Below are positions 29,291 through 38,088 of a DNA stretch of 38,088 nt, piece after piece. Each line of letters opens with the position of its first letter. Position 1 is the first letter of the stretch. The translations under genes were made by a program, and so were the position numbers. A model generated the notes under the pieces. It had not been told where the DNA came from and made no database searches. It saw only the letters and a list, made by a program, of their open reading frames with translations. Origin of the DNA: a virus; the IMG/VR virus record IMGVR_UViG_3300024259_001156, positions 1-38,088 of that record. One strand, given 5' to 3'.

Positions 29291-32200
29291 ATGGCGAACG
29301 AGAATGTAACGATTACCATAGGTGCCAAGGATAATGCTTCTGCTGCTTTCCGTAAGGTATCTGATGCCCTAAAGGGCGTTGGCGATGAGGGCGAGAAGGC
29401 TAATAAGAAGCTTAAAAGTGCCGGTGATACTGCCAAGCAATTAAAAGGGGTCTTGGCGGGTGTTGTCACTGTGGCTGCCTTGAAGTTGCTCAGCGAGTAT
29501 GTTGATGTTTGGACTAATTTAAATAATAAACTAAAACTTGTTACCGATAGCGCGAACCAGCTTGCATCTACCCAGGCCAAACTCTTCAGATTAGCTCAGG
29601 AGACGCGACAGGATTTATCTAGTACCGTAGGCTTATATTCGCGCTTGGCACGAAGCACCAAGACGTTAGGGTTGACACAGAAACAGCTGTTATCTATTAC
29701 TAAAACGGTCAATCAGGCGTTCGTTATATCAGGTGCTGGTAGTTCAGAAGCAGCAAGCGCCATCACTCAGTTCGGCCAAGCATTGGCTTCTGGTACATTA
29801 AGGGGCGATGAGCTTAACTCAGTCATGGAGCAAGCACCCCGGCTAATGGAGGCATTGACCAGTGCTTTGGGAATCACCAGCGGCGAACTGAGGGAGTTGG
29901 CTGCGCAGGGTTTGATTACCTCCGAGATATTAGCTACTGCCCTACTGGAACAAGCGCCCAAGCTAACTGAGGAGTTCGGCAAGACGGGTGGTACCATAGC
30001 ACAGGGATGGACTGCTGTCACTAATGCATTCACGGTTTTTATTGGCAAGCTGGATGAGACATTTGACGCCAGCGGTAGGCTCTTTACCCTCCTTACGGAT
30101 ATCGCCAATGTTCTGGATGATCTCTCTGAGGTCGATCTGTCTTTCGGTTTCAAGGGACGCGAAGAGGCGTTAGGCACCGGGAAGAATCAAACCAAGGCAA
30201 AGTCTCAGCTATTCCAGGGCGTGAGGGGAACCGATGGTGGGGCAGGTCTTTGGGATAAGTTCAAGGGGTTATTGGATCGCGAAAAAGCAATCTCTAAGGC
30301 GATGGGCAATGAGTCTGTTATCAATATTCGCGAGTGGAGCAAGGCATTTAATGACGGATTCAATGATCTAAGAAGCGCTGCCGATATAATGGAGGACGAG
30401 GATTGGGAGTTGATATTTAATCCACCTCCTCCAAAGAAAACGGCGGCTGAACTACTTGCCGAGTCTATTGCCAAGGGTGCTGAAAAAGTACTGAAATTCA
30501 AAGACGTCCTAAGCGATTTCAATGCTGAGTCAGATCAATTGTTTTCTCGTTTTGGCGATGCGGCTGATTTCTTTGAGGATGAGGACTTCTTCCCTACGCA
30601 TATCTGGGATACTACTGATATGCGCGAATGGTTCGATGAGTTTGAGTACGGCTTTGAAAGAATACAAGAAGCCGATGAATTCTTTGAGGATGTCAACTGG
30701 GAGAAGGTATTTGACCCTCCTCCTGATGGTGCAGGAAGATGGGGGCTATTAGCGCACAATATAAAACAATTCTTCACGCTTCCTGGTTCGGGTGTGTTCC
30801 CTGCTATGTCGGCGGGTCTAAAGGAGTTCACTGATGCTATTGGCACCTCTTTTGATATAGTCAAACGCGCTACTACACAAGGACTCCAGACATTCAGAGG
30901 GGGCGTTCAGTCCGCTTTTGGTGATCTTCTCTTTGGTGATGAGGAGCGCAAGGAAGCTAATAAAGCAGCCAAGGAATTGGAAGACCTATTGGGACGCATC
31001 CCAGGCTTGGACCTTGGGACACTCACCAGAGGAGGAGGATTAGCAGAAGCATCCAAGGATGAGTTGAGTTCAATCTTTGATGCCGCATTAGCCAGGGATC
31101 TGCCTCCGTCTGCCGTGGTACAGATAGAGCGATTACGGGGAGAGATGTTCGGTGTCTTTGCTCAACCAACCTCTGAGGGTCAGGATGCCTTTGAGGAATC
31201 GCTGACGGATACTATTGCTTCCCTGACGCAGAAGCAGAGCTTGCTGAATAAGTTTAAGACCTTTGGCGATGATATGGGCGATAGTGCGGCAGAGGGATTG
31301 AAGGCTGCTATCACCAATGGCATGGCTGATTTTACGCTCAAGACACTTGAGCAGTTTGTTGAGTGGAACTATGAAACATGGGCTAAGGATGTATATCAGG
31401 GGCTTATCGGTATAGTAAAGCAGTTTGTGAAATGGAATTATGAAACATGGGGTAAGGAGGTTTATCAGGTACTCATAGCGCCACTGAAACAGTTTGTCGA
31501 GTGGAATTATGAGACTTGGGGGAAAGATGTTTACCAAGCATTGATTGGTAAACTGAAACAGTTTGTCGGTTGGGATTATGATCCGCTTGAGGAAGATACG
31601 GTTGTTGGCTTACTGCCGCCGAGCGTAGCACAAGGTGTCGATTGGTCGTTTGCGCAGTATCGTCCAGCCCTTGATAATCAGGGGTTTGGCGATGTGGGCG
31701 GTGGTCCATTCAAGGAAGATATATTGGCATGGCAACCGATGGACTACACCTTTGCGGGGTATTCGTTATCGGGGAAGGTGCCAGAATTTAAGGCCGATGG
31801 TACGTATGATATAAATGCGTGGCAGCCGATGGACTATAGTTGGTCTGGTGCTGATTATAGTGCTGCACGTAGGGGGCAGGGGTTTAGCATAGGTGGGATG
31901 TATGATACTGCTGCCAAGCAGCCGATGGGATATGATTGGTCCTTCGCTGATTACAATGCGGCCAGGCGGGGGCAGGGATTTAGCTTAGAGGGGATGTATG
32001 ATACTGCTGCCAAGCAGCCGATGGGATATGATTGGTCCTTCGCTGATTACAATGCGGCCAGGCGGGGGCAGGGATTTAGCTTAGAGGGGATGTATGATAC
32101 GGTAGCGGATCAACCAATGGGGTATGATTGGGCCAGTGCCGATTATGGTGCTTCGCGGATAGGGCAGGGATTTAGTATCACGGGGATGTATGATACCTTA

Positions 32201-33928
32201 GCTACGCAGCCAATGAAATATGATTGGGGTAGTGCTGATTATAGTCTTACGCGACGAGGACAAGGGTTTGATATAGGTGGAATGTTTGATACTCCTGCAA
32301 AGCAGCCGATGGACTATAGTTGGTCTGGTGCTGATTATAATGCTGCACGTAGGGGGCAGGGATTTAGCTTAGAGGGAATGTACGAAGCTGCGGCAAAGCA
32401 GCCGATGGGGTATGATTGGTCCTTTGCTGATTATAATGCTGCACGTAGGGGGCAGGGATTTAGCTTAGGTGGGATGTATGATACTGCTGCCAAGCAGCCG
32501 ATGGGATATGATTTTGAGACATACTCTCCTCCTGGTTTTACAGACGGCATATCAGATAGCCCGCTGATAGCAGAAATTAAACCCGAGATTAATATAGATG
32601 ATCAAAATGTATTTCAACAGGCATTTGGTCCTCTTGGTTCAATAGGACAAGGAATCGTTGAAAATGTTGGATCGCTGTTCGGGACTCAAGTTCTTGCCAC
32701 ATCCATTGCGGGTGCATTTGGGATAAGCGGTAGCATAGGTCGTGCAATGGCTGGTGGTGTAAAGGCTGTTTTTGAGTTTGCATCAGGTGACGCCATTGGG
32801 GGAATTATGGCGGCTATTGCTGCTGGTTTCAATATGTTCCAGGCGCTATCTAAGGGTGTTACCCCAGGCCGTCCAGAGGAACGAATGGATATTCTCGGCC
32901 AATTGCGGGACTCCATACTACAGGGAGATATATCAACTGTTTTTGAAGATGGCTTAGGCATGGGAGCCTTTGCGCGAACAACAGATACGCTTGACCGCGT
33001 TATGATAACAGCGGATCTTTTTGCTTCATCGCTTGGTATCGCAATGGAAGATGCTATTGACTTAGTTAACCTAATGAATAATGAGGATTTTTTAGAGGGA
33101 ACAACCGGGCCGCTTGCTGATGAGATAGCCCGATTGAACTTGCTTGTTGGAGGGGAAGAATACGCTGCCTTACGGGGGCGTGCAGCAACGGGCGCAGGTG
33201 GTGGCAGTGCGGTCGACCCTGGCTCCAGTTTTACAATAGTTCCCAGTGGTACGCCAGGGATCGACCCTGATGGGGCATCTAAGCCCGTTGTCCCGCCCGT
33301 CACTTCTCCTTCTACTACTCCTGCGGTAGGAGGACCGGATGATCCCGACGGCCCGGCTGGCAGTCCTGCGGCATCTTTGAATCAAGCAGTAACAACCCTA
33401 TCGAACGCGCTAGGCAGCAACAGTATACCCAAGGGCGTGATGCGGTCTGATTTCGTCAAGTCAAATTTTACCCAGATTTTTGATGAATTGTTTTCAAGGG
33501 GAATATCTGCTGGTAGTGAACCTGCGAGAGGATTGCTTTTGACTGTAGCTGGGAGTCCAGCCGCAGGGTCTTTTACGCAAGCGCAGAGTGATGCATTCTG
33601 GAACTTGAATATGATGGGCTATGGTTTTACGGCTCGTCGTGGATTAGATCGCGTGCCTGGTCCTGAGTCAGTAGGCGTTCCTGCTATGCTACATGGTGGC
33701 GAACGAGTATTGACCGCAGGGCAAGCCGATGCGATGGATAGAGGCGGTGGTGTTAGTATATCAAACACCTTCATCATCCAAGGCAATGGCGATGAGGGTA
33801 TCTTGCGTCTATTGCGCGAAGAGGCTGTCCCGGTGTTAGACACCCATATCCGTAACTTCTTATCAAGAGAGAGCCGTTATGGTCAGTTCCAGATGGATCA
33901 ACGAGTATTACGAACAGGGATAAACTAA
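29291..33928 (+). CDS. Tape measure protein (1545 aa) with internal repeats
   Basis: The N-terminal 250 residues match the tape-measure N-terminal domain (SSTVGLYSRLARSTKTLGLT, FGQALASGTLRGDELNSVME, ALTSALGITSGELRELAAQG). Two Pro-rich motifs follow near 370-480 (ELIFNPPPP and EKVFDPPPD after acidic DW helices). At 688-765 there are four 23-residue QFVEWNYETW-type repeats. At 813-1075 there are about eight 32-residue units (QPMGYDWSFADYNAARRGQG-type). A Gly/Ala hydrophobic region near 1120-1190 could cross a membrane. The C-terminus (LDRVPGPESVGVPAMLHGGE) is the conserved end. At about 0.15 nm per residue a tail near 230 nm is implied. Confidence 0.9.
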   Translation: MANENVTITIGAKDNASAAFRKVSDALKGVGDEGEKANKKLKSAGDTAKQLKGVLAGVVTVAALKLLSEYVDVWTNLNNKLKLVTDSANQLASTQAKLFRLAQETRQDLSSTVGLYSRLARSTKTLGLTQKQLLSITKTVNQAFVISGAGSSEAASAITQFGQALASGTLRGDELNSVMEQAPRLMEALTSALGITSGELRELAAQGLITSEILATALLEQAPKLTEEFGKTGGTIAQGWTAVTNAFTVFIGKLDETFDASGRLFTLLTDIANVLDDLSEVDLSFGFKGREEALGTGKNQTKAKSQLFQGVRGTDGGAGLWDKFKGLLDREKAISKAMGNESVINIREWSKAFNDGFNDLRSAADIMEDEDWELIFNPPPPKKTAAELLAESIAKGAEKVLKFKDVLSDFNAESDQLFSRFGDAADFFEDEDFFPTHIWDTTDMREWFDEFEYGFERIQEADEFFEDVNWEKVFDPPPDGAGRWGLLAHNIKQFFTLPGSGVFPAMSAGLKEFTDAIGTSFDIVKRATTQGLQTFRGGVQSAFGDLLFGDEERKEANKAAKELEDLLGRIPGLDLGTLTRGGGLAEASKDELSSIFDAALARDLPPSAVVQIERLRGEMFGVFAQPTSEGQDAFEESLTDTIASLTQKQSLLNKFKTFGDDMGDSAAEGLKAAITNGMADFTLKTLEQFVEWNYETWAKDVYQGLIGIVKQFVKWNYETWGKEVYQVLIAPLKQFVEWNYETWGKDVYQALIGKLKQFVGWDYDPLEEDTVVGLLPPSVAQGVDWSFAQYRPALDNQGFGDVGGGPFKEDILAWQPMDYTFAGYSLSGKVPEFKADGTYDINAWQPMDYSWSGADYSAARRGQGFSIGGMYDTAAKQPMGYDWSFADYNAARRGQGFSLEGMYDTAAKQPMGYDWSFADYNAARRGQGFSLEGMYDTVADQPMGYDWASADYGASRIGQGFSITGMYDTLATQPMKYDWGSADYSLTRRGQGFDIGGMFDTPAKQPMDYSWSGADYNAARRGQGFSLEGMYEAAAKQPMGYDWSFADYNAARRGQGFSLGGMYDTAAKQPMGYDFETYSPPGFTDGISDSPLIAEIKPEINIDDQNVFQQAFGPLGSIGQGIVENVGSLFGTQVLATSIAGAFGISGSIGRAMAGGVKAVFEFASGDAIGGIMAAIAAGFNMFQALSKGVTPGRPEERMDILGQLRDSILQGDISTVFEDGLGMGAFARTTDTLDRVMITADLFASSLGIAMEDAIDLVNLMNNEDFLEGTTGPLADEIARLNLLVGGEEYAALRGRAATGAGGGSAVDPGSSFTIVPSGTPGIDPDGASKPVVPPVTSPSTTPAVGGPDDPDGPAGSPAASLNQAVTTLSNALGSNSIPKGVMRSDFVKSNFTQIFDELFSRGISAGSEPARGLLLTVAGSPAAGSFTQAQSDAFWNLNMMGYGFTARRGLDRVPGPESVGVPAMLHGGERVLTAGQADAMDRGGGVSISNTFIIQGNGDEGILRLLREEAVPVLDTHIRNFLSRESRYGQFQMDQRVLRTGIN
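31352..31575 (+). repeat. Four 69-bp (23-residue) tandem repeats in tape measure
   Basis: Units start with codon CAG at 31352, 31421, 31490 and 31559 and encode QFVEWNYETWAKDVYQGLIG-type sequence. Each has Trp at fixed places. The fourth unit is cut after QFVGWDYD. Confidence 0.9.
31727..32515 (+). repeat. Eight-plus 96-bp (32-residue) tandem repeats in tape measure
   Basis: Units of about 96 bp run from 31727 to about 32515 and encode A-x-QPM-x-Y-(D/S)W-x2-ADY followed by RRGQGF and GMYDT. Units near 31930-32100 are almost identical in DNA, which suggests recent duplication. The first unit is 30 residues and divergent; a last partial unit ends in AKQPMGYDF. Confidence 0.9.
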
Positions 33929-34707
33929 TGGCTGAGAAGGTTCGGTTTATTGTCACAGATGTGCTGAAGAGCGGCACCGTTACCGCCTCTGCTGCAACTG
34001 CTGGCTTGCCTGTTACTAATGTGCAAGATGATCTGGTGCGTAAGGTATACCGCAGTACCACTGCTTCTAATGAGTGGATCAAGTTTGATATGGGATCAGC
34101 GACTACCATAAACGCTCTTGGGATCATCAACCATAATATCACATTGGGATCAGTGGTGAAGTGGCAGGGGAACGCCTCTGATAGTTGGGCTTCTCCCTCT
34201 CTCAATACTAATCTCACTGTAGCAACTGATTCGTTGGGTGCTAACGTCCTCAAGATAGGGCATTACTATGTGACCAATCAATCTTATAGATGGTGGCGGC
34301 TTTATGTTGAGCCGGGAACAGGCAACGCTTCTCCGGTAGATATCGGGCGCATCATGGCGGGACGGTATATTGAACCATCGCGCAATATAAGAGATGGATT
34401 TTCTATCACCGTGAAAGATCCATCAAGGGGGATGCCCACGGTAGGGCGGCAAGCCTATTGGACCACACGCCGATCCTTCAGCGAGTTGAATTACAACGTG
34501 GCAAGGGTCGATGAGCAACAGGCCGATGAGTTCACGGCGCTCTATAATCAGGTGGGGCTGCATACGCCTTTTATTATATCGTTAGATCCTACGACACGCC
34601 CATCGCATAACACTTTCTATGTGCAATTCATGGGCAGTGTAGGACGCACACAGCAGATCCTCCGCGATTACAATATTGACTCTGTGCGGTTAGAGGAAAA
34701 GATATAA
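33928..34707 (+). CDS. Distal tail protein-like with discoidin-type domain (259 aa)
   Basis: It overlaps the tape-measure stop by one base. Residues about 40-130 resemble a galactose-binding (F5/8-type) beta-sandwich: NEWIKFDMGSATTINALGII early and SYRWWRLYVEPG at its end. The position after the tape measure is that of the distal tail (Dit) protein, which joins the tube to the tip. A carbohydrate-binding fold here could help adsorption. Confidence 0.65.
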   Translation: MAEKVRFIVTDVLKSGTVTASAATAGLPVTNVQDDLVRKVYRSTTASNEWIKFDMGSATTINALGIINHNITLGSVVKWQGNASDSWASPSLNTNLTVATDSLGANVLKIGHYYVTNQSYRWWRLYVEPGTGNASPVDIGRIMAGRYIEPSRNIRDGFSITVKDPSRGMPTVGRQAYWTTRRSFSELNYNVARVDEQQADEFTALYNQVGLHTPFIISLDPTTRPSHNTFYVQFMGSVGRTQQILRDYNIDSVRLEEKI

Positions 34708-36362
34708 TGGCGTTCAACCCGACATGCCAATCAGGAGACTTTCACTATCTGGTAGAGTTCGCTTTAGACTCAACCACCATCCGTTATGCTGATGAGGGAC
34801 TGAGTGTGCGCGATGGGGCTGTCACGGGTTACTTCTACCAAGGGCGGCTCAGTTCACAGGTGTCGCTCAGGAGGACGTTAGGCACCTTTCTGGAACCAAG
34901 GGAGACTATTGATACGTTCAATGTGGTGGTCGATAACAACGATGGTGCGTTGACTACCTTGGTTCAGGCGAACACTTTTTCAAACAGAACCGTCAAAGTA
35001 TTTCTGGGAGAGGGAGAGAACAAAAGCGATTACTCAGAAGTCTTCAGGGGGTATATAGCTCATCCCAATGGCTATCGCCTGGATGAATCACAGGCCACCT
35101 TCACCGTCATTGATAAGCGCGAGAAAGACCGTCGCATCCTACCGCTCGTTGATAGCAAATATACTACAGATGCTTATCCCAATATTGAGAAGAAGGCACG
35201 GTCTACTCCTATCTCTATTGTCTATGGTAACTGGTCCTCTGCTGCCGCCTCTGGCCTTTCTATCCCTTGTGTATGCACCGATCAAAGGGCAACGGGCGCA
35301 TCCTTTAAGGTAGCATCTCATGGTATACTGAGCGTTGATCGTTATCTAAAGAATGCCTCCGTCTTGGCGGGTCGCTCGGGTGCTGCCAACTCCATCCGCT
35401 CAACCACGTTGACTGATGCCACCTTTGACATTTCCGGTTATGCGTATAACGCCACTTCCGATACGGTATCGGTTAACTGTAAAGGACTATACACAGCCAA
35501 CAGCACTCTTATAGAAAAACCCGCTGATGTATTACAGAGCATCCTGACCACCTACATAGGCTTGACAGGAGAGGATATGAATGGGACGGCCTTCCATTCA
35601 ACCAATACTAATACAGGGCCATTCACCTGTCGGAGAGTAATCAATACAGAGACAAGCAGCGAGGTGCTTATCTCTGAACTACTCAACGAAAACTCTATTG
35701 ACCTACGCTTCTCGCGTGGACAGTATAGCCCTAAGTTTCGGCAGTTAGATACATCAGGACGCATCACCATGCACGATACGGATATAGTCCTGGCTGATGT
35801 GGATAGGGAGAGAGCTGACTTTGCTATTGAGTATGATCCGGACAGGTTCTACGCCAATCAGGTGCGTGTGCGCTATCAGTATGATCCCATTGATAAGGTC
35901 TTTTACAACGCCTCGGCCTCCTCAGACAGCATAGCTATTGCGCGTGATCTGGCAACGACAGAGCGGCAGATGGATTTCTACTGGTTATATAATAAGGCTG
36001 ATGCAGAGGCGCGTATGGATAGAGAGCTGTATCTATTCAGCGAACAGCCCGCCGTGGCTAATGTGATGCTAACACGAAGGGCAATGCTTAAGGATTTAGC
36101 CGATCAAATTGATTTAGATTACTCCATCTTTACTAATAAGACATTGCAGATCCGTTCAGTAGAAACCAATCTGCACACCATGACTACAAGGGTACAAGCC
36201 TACGATATTTTCACCGATACGTTTGGCAAGTGGATGGCTCCTGGCTCACCCAACTATGCAGCGGCTACCATCTCACAGCGTCAAAACTCGGGGTTCTGGT
36301 GCGATGCCTCTGGCTTGGCCGATCCCACCGACCCACAATCTGACTACTCACATTGGTTTTAG
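34707..36362 (+). CDS. Tail tip / hub-like protein (551 aa)
   Basis: A 551-aa beta-rich protein directly after the distal-tail gene. LSSQVSLRRTLGTFLEPRET and NRTVKVFLGEGENKSDYSEV are of the kind seen in hub and tail-tip proteins with a gp27-like start. The region FDISGYAYNATSDTVSVNCK and the later VLISELLNENSIDLRFSRGQ also fit. It is coupled to the Dit-like gene (TAATG). The assignment rests mainly on order and size. Confidence 0.6.
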   Translation: MAFNPTCQSGDFHYLVEFALDSTTIRYADEGLSVRDGAVTGYFYQGRLSSQVSLRRTLGTFLEPRETIDTFNVVVDNNDGALTTLVQANTFSNRTVKVFLGEGENKSDYSEVFRGYIAHPNGYRLDESQATFTVIDKREKDRRILPLVDSKYTTDAYPNIEKKARSTPISIVYGNWSSAAASGLSIPCVCTDQRATGASFKVASHGILSVDRYLKNASVLAGRSGAANSIRSTTLTDATFDISGYAYNATSDTVSVNCKGLYTANSTLIEKPADVLQSILTTYIGLTGEDMNGTAFHSTNTNTGPFTCRRVINTETSSEVLISELLNENSIDLRFSRGQYSPKFRQLDTSGRITMHDTDIVLADVDRERADFAIEYDPDRFYANQVRVRYQYDPIDKVFYNASASSDSIAIARDLATTERQMDFYWLYNKADAEARMDRELYLFSEQPAVANVMLTRRAMLKDLADQIDLDYSIFTNKTLQIRSVETNLHTMTTRVQAYDIFTDTFGKWMAPGSPNYAAATISQRQNSGFWCDASGLADPTDPQSDYSHWF

Positions 36363-36367
36363 AATAA

Positions 36368-36715
36368 ATGGATGATCTAAGGACGTATGAACAGATAATC
36401 AAGGAGATAACCCTTGGCCCTATTGATAGCGAAGAGGAAAGCAAAGCGGTTCAGAATACGATGGTGTTGCGGAGTAGGATGATAGAGCGTATCACGCTGA
36501 TAAGGAAGTGCGCTGCGCTTCGCACCCGAGCAGAGGCAGGGTTGATGCAGATAGAGGAGAGCATGGCAAGCGATTGCAAGGAGTGGCAGAAATTAGATAT
36601 GGTGGGTAGGCGCTTGGATGGCATAGCGCAGATAAAGAACTGTGATATGATGACGGAGCAATATATGATGGAGTTAGATATGTATGTAGCTATGTTACAT
36701 GAGGATATGAAATAA
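36368..36715 (+). CDS. Helical hypothetical protein (115 aa)
   Basis: A 115-aa largely alpha-helical protein with charged heptad-like sequence (MDDLRTYEQIIKEITLG...). It lies between the hub-like and fibre genes and its stop overlaps the fibre start (TAATG). It might be a fibre chaperone or connector, but no family is recognised. Confidence 0.6.
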   Translation: MDDLRTYEQIIKEITLGPIDSEEESKAVQNTMVLRSRMIERITLIRKCAALRTRAEAGLMQIEESMASDCKEWQKLDMVGRRLDGIAQIKNCDMMTEQYMMELDMYVAMLHEDMK

Positions 36716-38088
36716 TGGCATTTACGAGCGGGGCTACAGTGATAGTGGGCTCGGCAACTTTGAAATCAGACTACGACCTTTTGGGCGCATCTGATGACTG
36801 GTTACAGACCACGAGCGACGTTGAACATAATTTCGATGTATCCACCGGGACGGGCTTACATAAGGCGGTGTCAGCCACGGGGGTAATATCTACCTCGGAT
36901 GCAACAGAGGCCACCGATACGACTACTGCCTCTCTAAAGACGGCGGGCGGTATCGCATGGGTGAAGGATTGCTATGTAGGCGATGATATGTTCTTCACCT
37001 CTGGTGCCGTCCTCGACTTTGGTGCTGCCAACGCAAAGATCACCCATAGTGCGGGAGCGTTTGGATTCGGAGCGGCGAACCTACTGACCACGGGCACCCT
37101 CGGCGCAGGGGCAACGACCGTTACCGATCTTACATCCACCGGCAACACGACCATTGGCAATGCCACTGGAGATGCGCTGACGTTTCATCCAAGCGCGTGG
37201 ACGCTGACGAATGCAGTATCTATTACGGGCACGTGGACCGATCTTGGAACGGTTACTACGGCTGATATTAATGGCGGTACGCTGGATGCGGTAACAATCG
37301 GCGCGACGACTCCCGCAGCGGCGACGGTGACGACGCTGAATACCAGCGACGACGTTCAGATCGGCGCGGCGAATGGAACCTTTAAGCTTAATGTAAACAC
37401 CGATGTTACAGTTGAAGGTTCGGTGCAGTTTGAAGGCTTTGGCGTTAGTGCGGCAGGACCAGAGATGTATTTCAATAAAACCCGTGGCGCGACGGCTGGA
37501 TCGCATACTATTGTTGCCGATGATGATGAGTTAGGGCAAATCAGTTTTTATGGATCGGATGGAAGTGCCTTCCGCGAGGGAGCGCGGCTAACGGCAGAAG
37601 TTGATGGAACGCCCGGTGCAAGTGATATGCCGGGTAGATTTAGTATCTGGACTACCGCAGATGGGGCGGCAAGTCCTACGCGAAGAGTGACAGTTCTTCA
37701 GGACGGCAACGTCGGCATCGGCACGGCGAGCCCCTATAGCAAGATGCACTTGTGGGAGGCATCATCCGGTGCAAGTGGTCGCGGTGCGGTTTTGCTTACG
37801 CTGGAGTCAGACGCGAATGAAAACCAGATTGAATTTATAAACGCTGCTACTTCTGGTGCTGCTGGTATTTTCTGGAGCGATCAGAACGCAAACGATCAGG
37901 GATTTCTGTATTACGATCACTCCAATGATGATATGCTCATAGGGGTTAATGGCGGCACTGCTATGCGCCTCGACTCCAGCGGCAATCTCGGGTTGGGCGT
38001 GACGCCGCAAGCAACGTGGCACGGAGATGTATCTGCGTATCAGATCGGCGGCAACGCAACGATGTGGGCAAATACGTCAGCGGGTGCT
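36715..38088 (+). CDS. Tail fibre-like protein, 3' end cut by window edge
   Basis: The frame opens at ATG 36715 and runs 458 codons to the window end without a stop. The first 100 residues are Ser/Thr/Asp-rich. A repetitive beta region follows (LTTGTLGAGATTVTDL, TTIGNATGD, GGTLDAVTIG). Then come QDGNVGIGTASPYSKMHLWE and SSGNLGLGVTPQATW, motifs common just before the C-terminal chaperone (peptidase S74-type) of phage fibres. The C-terminus is missing, so the chaperone is not seen. The second half uses far more GCG, ACG and GGC codons than neighbouring genes, pointing to separate origin. Confidence 0.75.
   Translation, partial: MAFTSGATVIVGSATLKSDYDLLGASDDWLQTTSDVEHNFDVSTGTGLHKAVSATGVISTSDATEATDTTTASLKTAGGIAWVKDCYVGDDMFFTSGAVLDFGAANAKITHSAGAFGFGAANLLTTGTLGAGATTVTDLTSTGNTTIGNATGDALTFHPSAWTLTNAVSITGTWTDLGTVTTADINGGTLDAVTIGATTPAAATVTTLNTSDDVQIGAANGTFKLNVNTDVTVEGSVQFEGFGVSAAGPEMYFNKTRGATAGSHTIVADDDELGQISFYGSDGSAFREGARLTAEVDGTPGASDMPGRFSIWTTADGAASPTRRVTVLQDGNVGIGTASPYSKMHLWEASSGASGRGAVLLTLESDANENQIEFINAATSGAAGIFWSDQNANDQGFLYYDHSNDDMLIGVNGGTAMRLDSSGNLGLGVTPQATWHGDVSAYQIGGNATMWANTSAGA

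Noticed and set aside
32686-33303. 205-codon minus-strand frame within the tape measure
   Set aside because: It is a Ser/Pro/Ala-rich shadow produced by the codon use of the tape measure gene, with no separate signals.
37081-37506. 141-codon minus-strand Arg-rich frame within the tail fibre
   Set aside because: It is a shadow created by the GC-rich codons of the fibre; no ribosome site or motif.
1-38088. tRNA genes, rRNA genes or insertion-sequence transposases
   Set aside because: No cloverleaf-like segment, rRNA signature or transposase motif was seen on either strand by eye; a tRNA search program would be decisive.

Overview
This window reads as part of a double-stranded DNA tailed bacteriophage with siphovirus-type tail genes (Caudoviricetes). 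The right third is a canonical long-tail morphogenesis module: connector or completion proteins, tail tube, a pair of tail-assembly chaperones joined by a -1 frameshift, a 1545-residue tape measure, distal-tail and hub-like proteins, and an open-ended tail fibre. Genes are tightly packed with ATGA/TAATG overlaps, and sigma70-type promoters (TTGACa - 16/17 - TATATT) are visible, so a bacterial host is implied. The host cannot be named from the sequence.

Layout. (1) 1-594, minus strand: the cut end of a pentapeptide-repeat protein and a 127-aa unknown. (2) 594-740: two divergent promoters and a leader hairpin. (3) 740-20599, plus strand: about 20 kb of accessory genes dominated by sugar and small-molecule chemistry. 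These include five or six glycosyltransferases, a CDP-paratose 2-epimerase-like enzyme, an APH-type kinase next to a sugar-1-phosphate nucleotidyltransferase, three SAM methyltransferases, two radical-SAM enzymes, a sulfotransferase-like protein and a DUF4254-like protein. An HNH endonuclease with its own promoter, a Ref-like nuclease and many tiny genes are interspersed. (4) 20600-21862: a gene-free, strongly strand-asymmetric repeat array between convergent gene blocks. (5) 21863-25364, minus strand: a leftward block of small genes (HNH, zinc-motif, membrane, two HExxH proteins) served by recurrent leftward promoters. (6) 25493-38088, plus strand: the tail module.

How it fits together. The 20-kb block looks like a phage-encoded kit for making and attaching a decorated glycan or another activated alcohol: kinase plus nucleotidyltransferase make an activated precursor, the epimerase and radical-SAM enzymes remodel it, glycosyltransferases attach it, and methyl- and sulfotransferases cap it. 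The target could be the virion, the host surface (superinfection exclusion) or DNA; the sequence does not decide between these.

Most notable structural observations: a composite array of an 18-bp core plus pentamers (20640-21862); an exact 431-bp direct duplication that gives two different genes the same 39-residue N-terminus (11489-12804); an A AAA AAC frameshift site in the tail chaperone gene; two families of tandem repeats inside the tape measure; and a family of near-identical leftward promoters.
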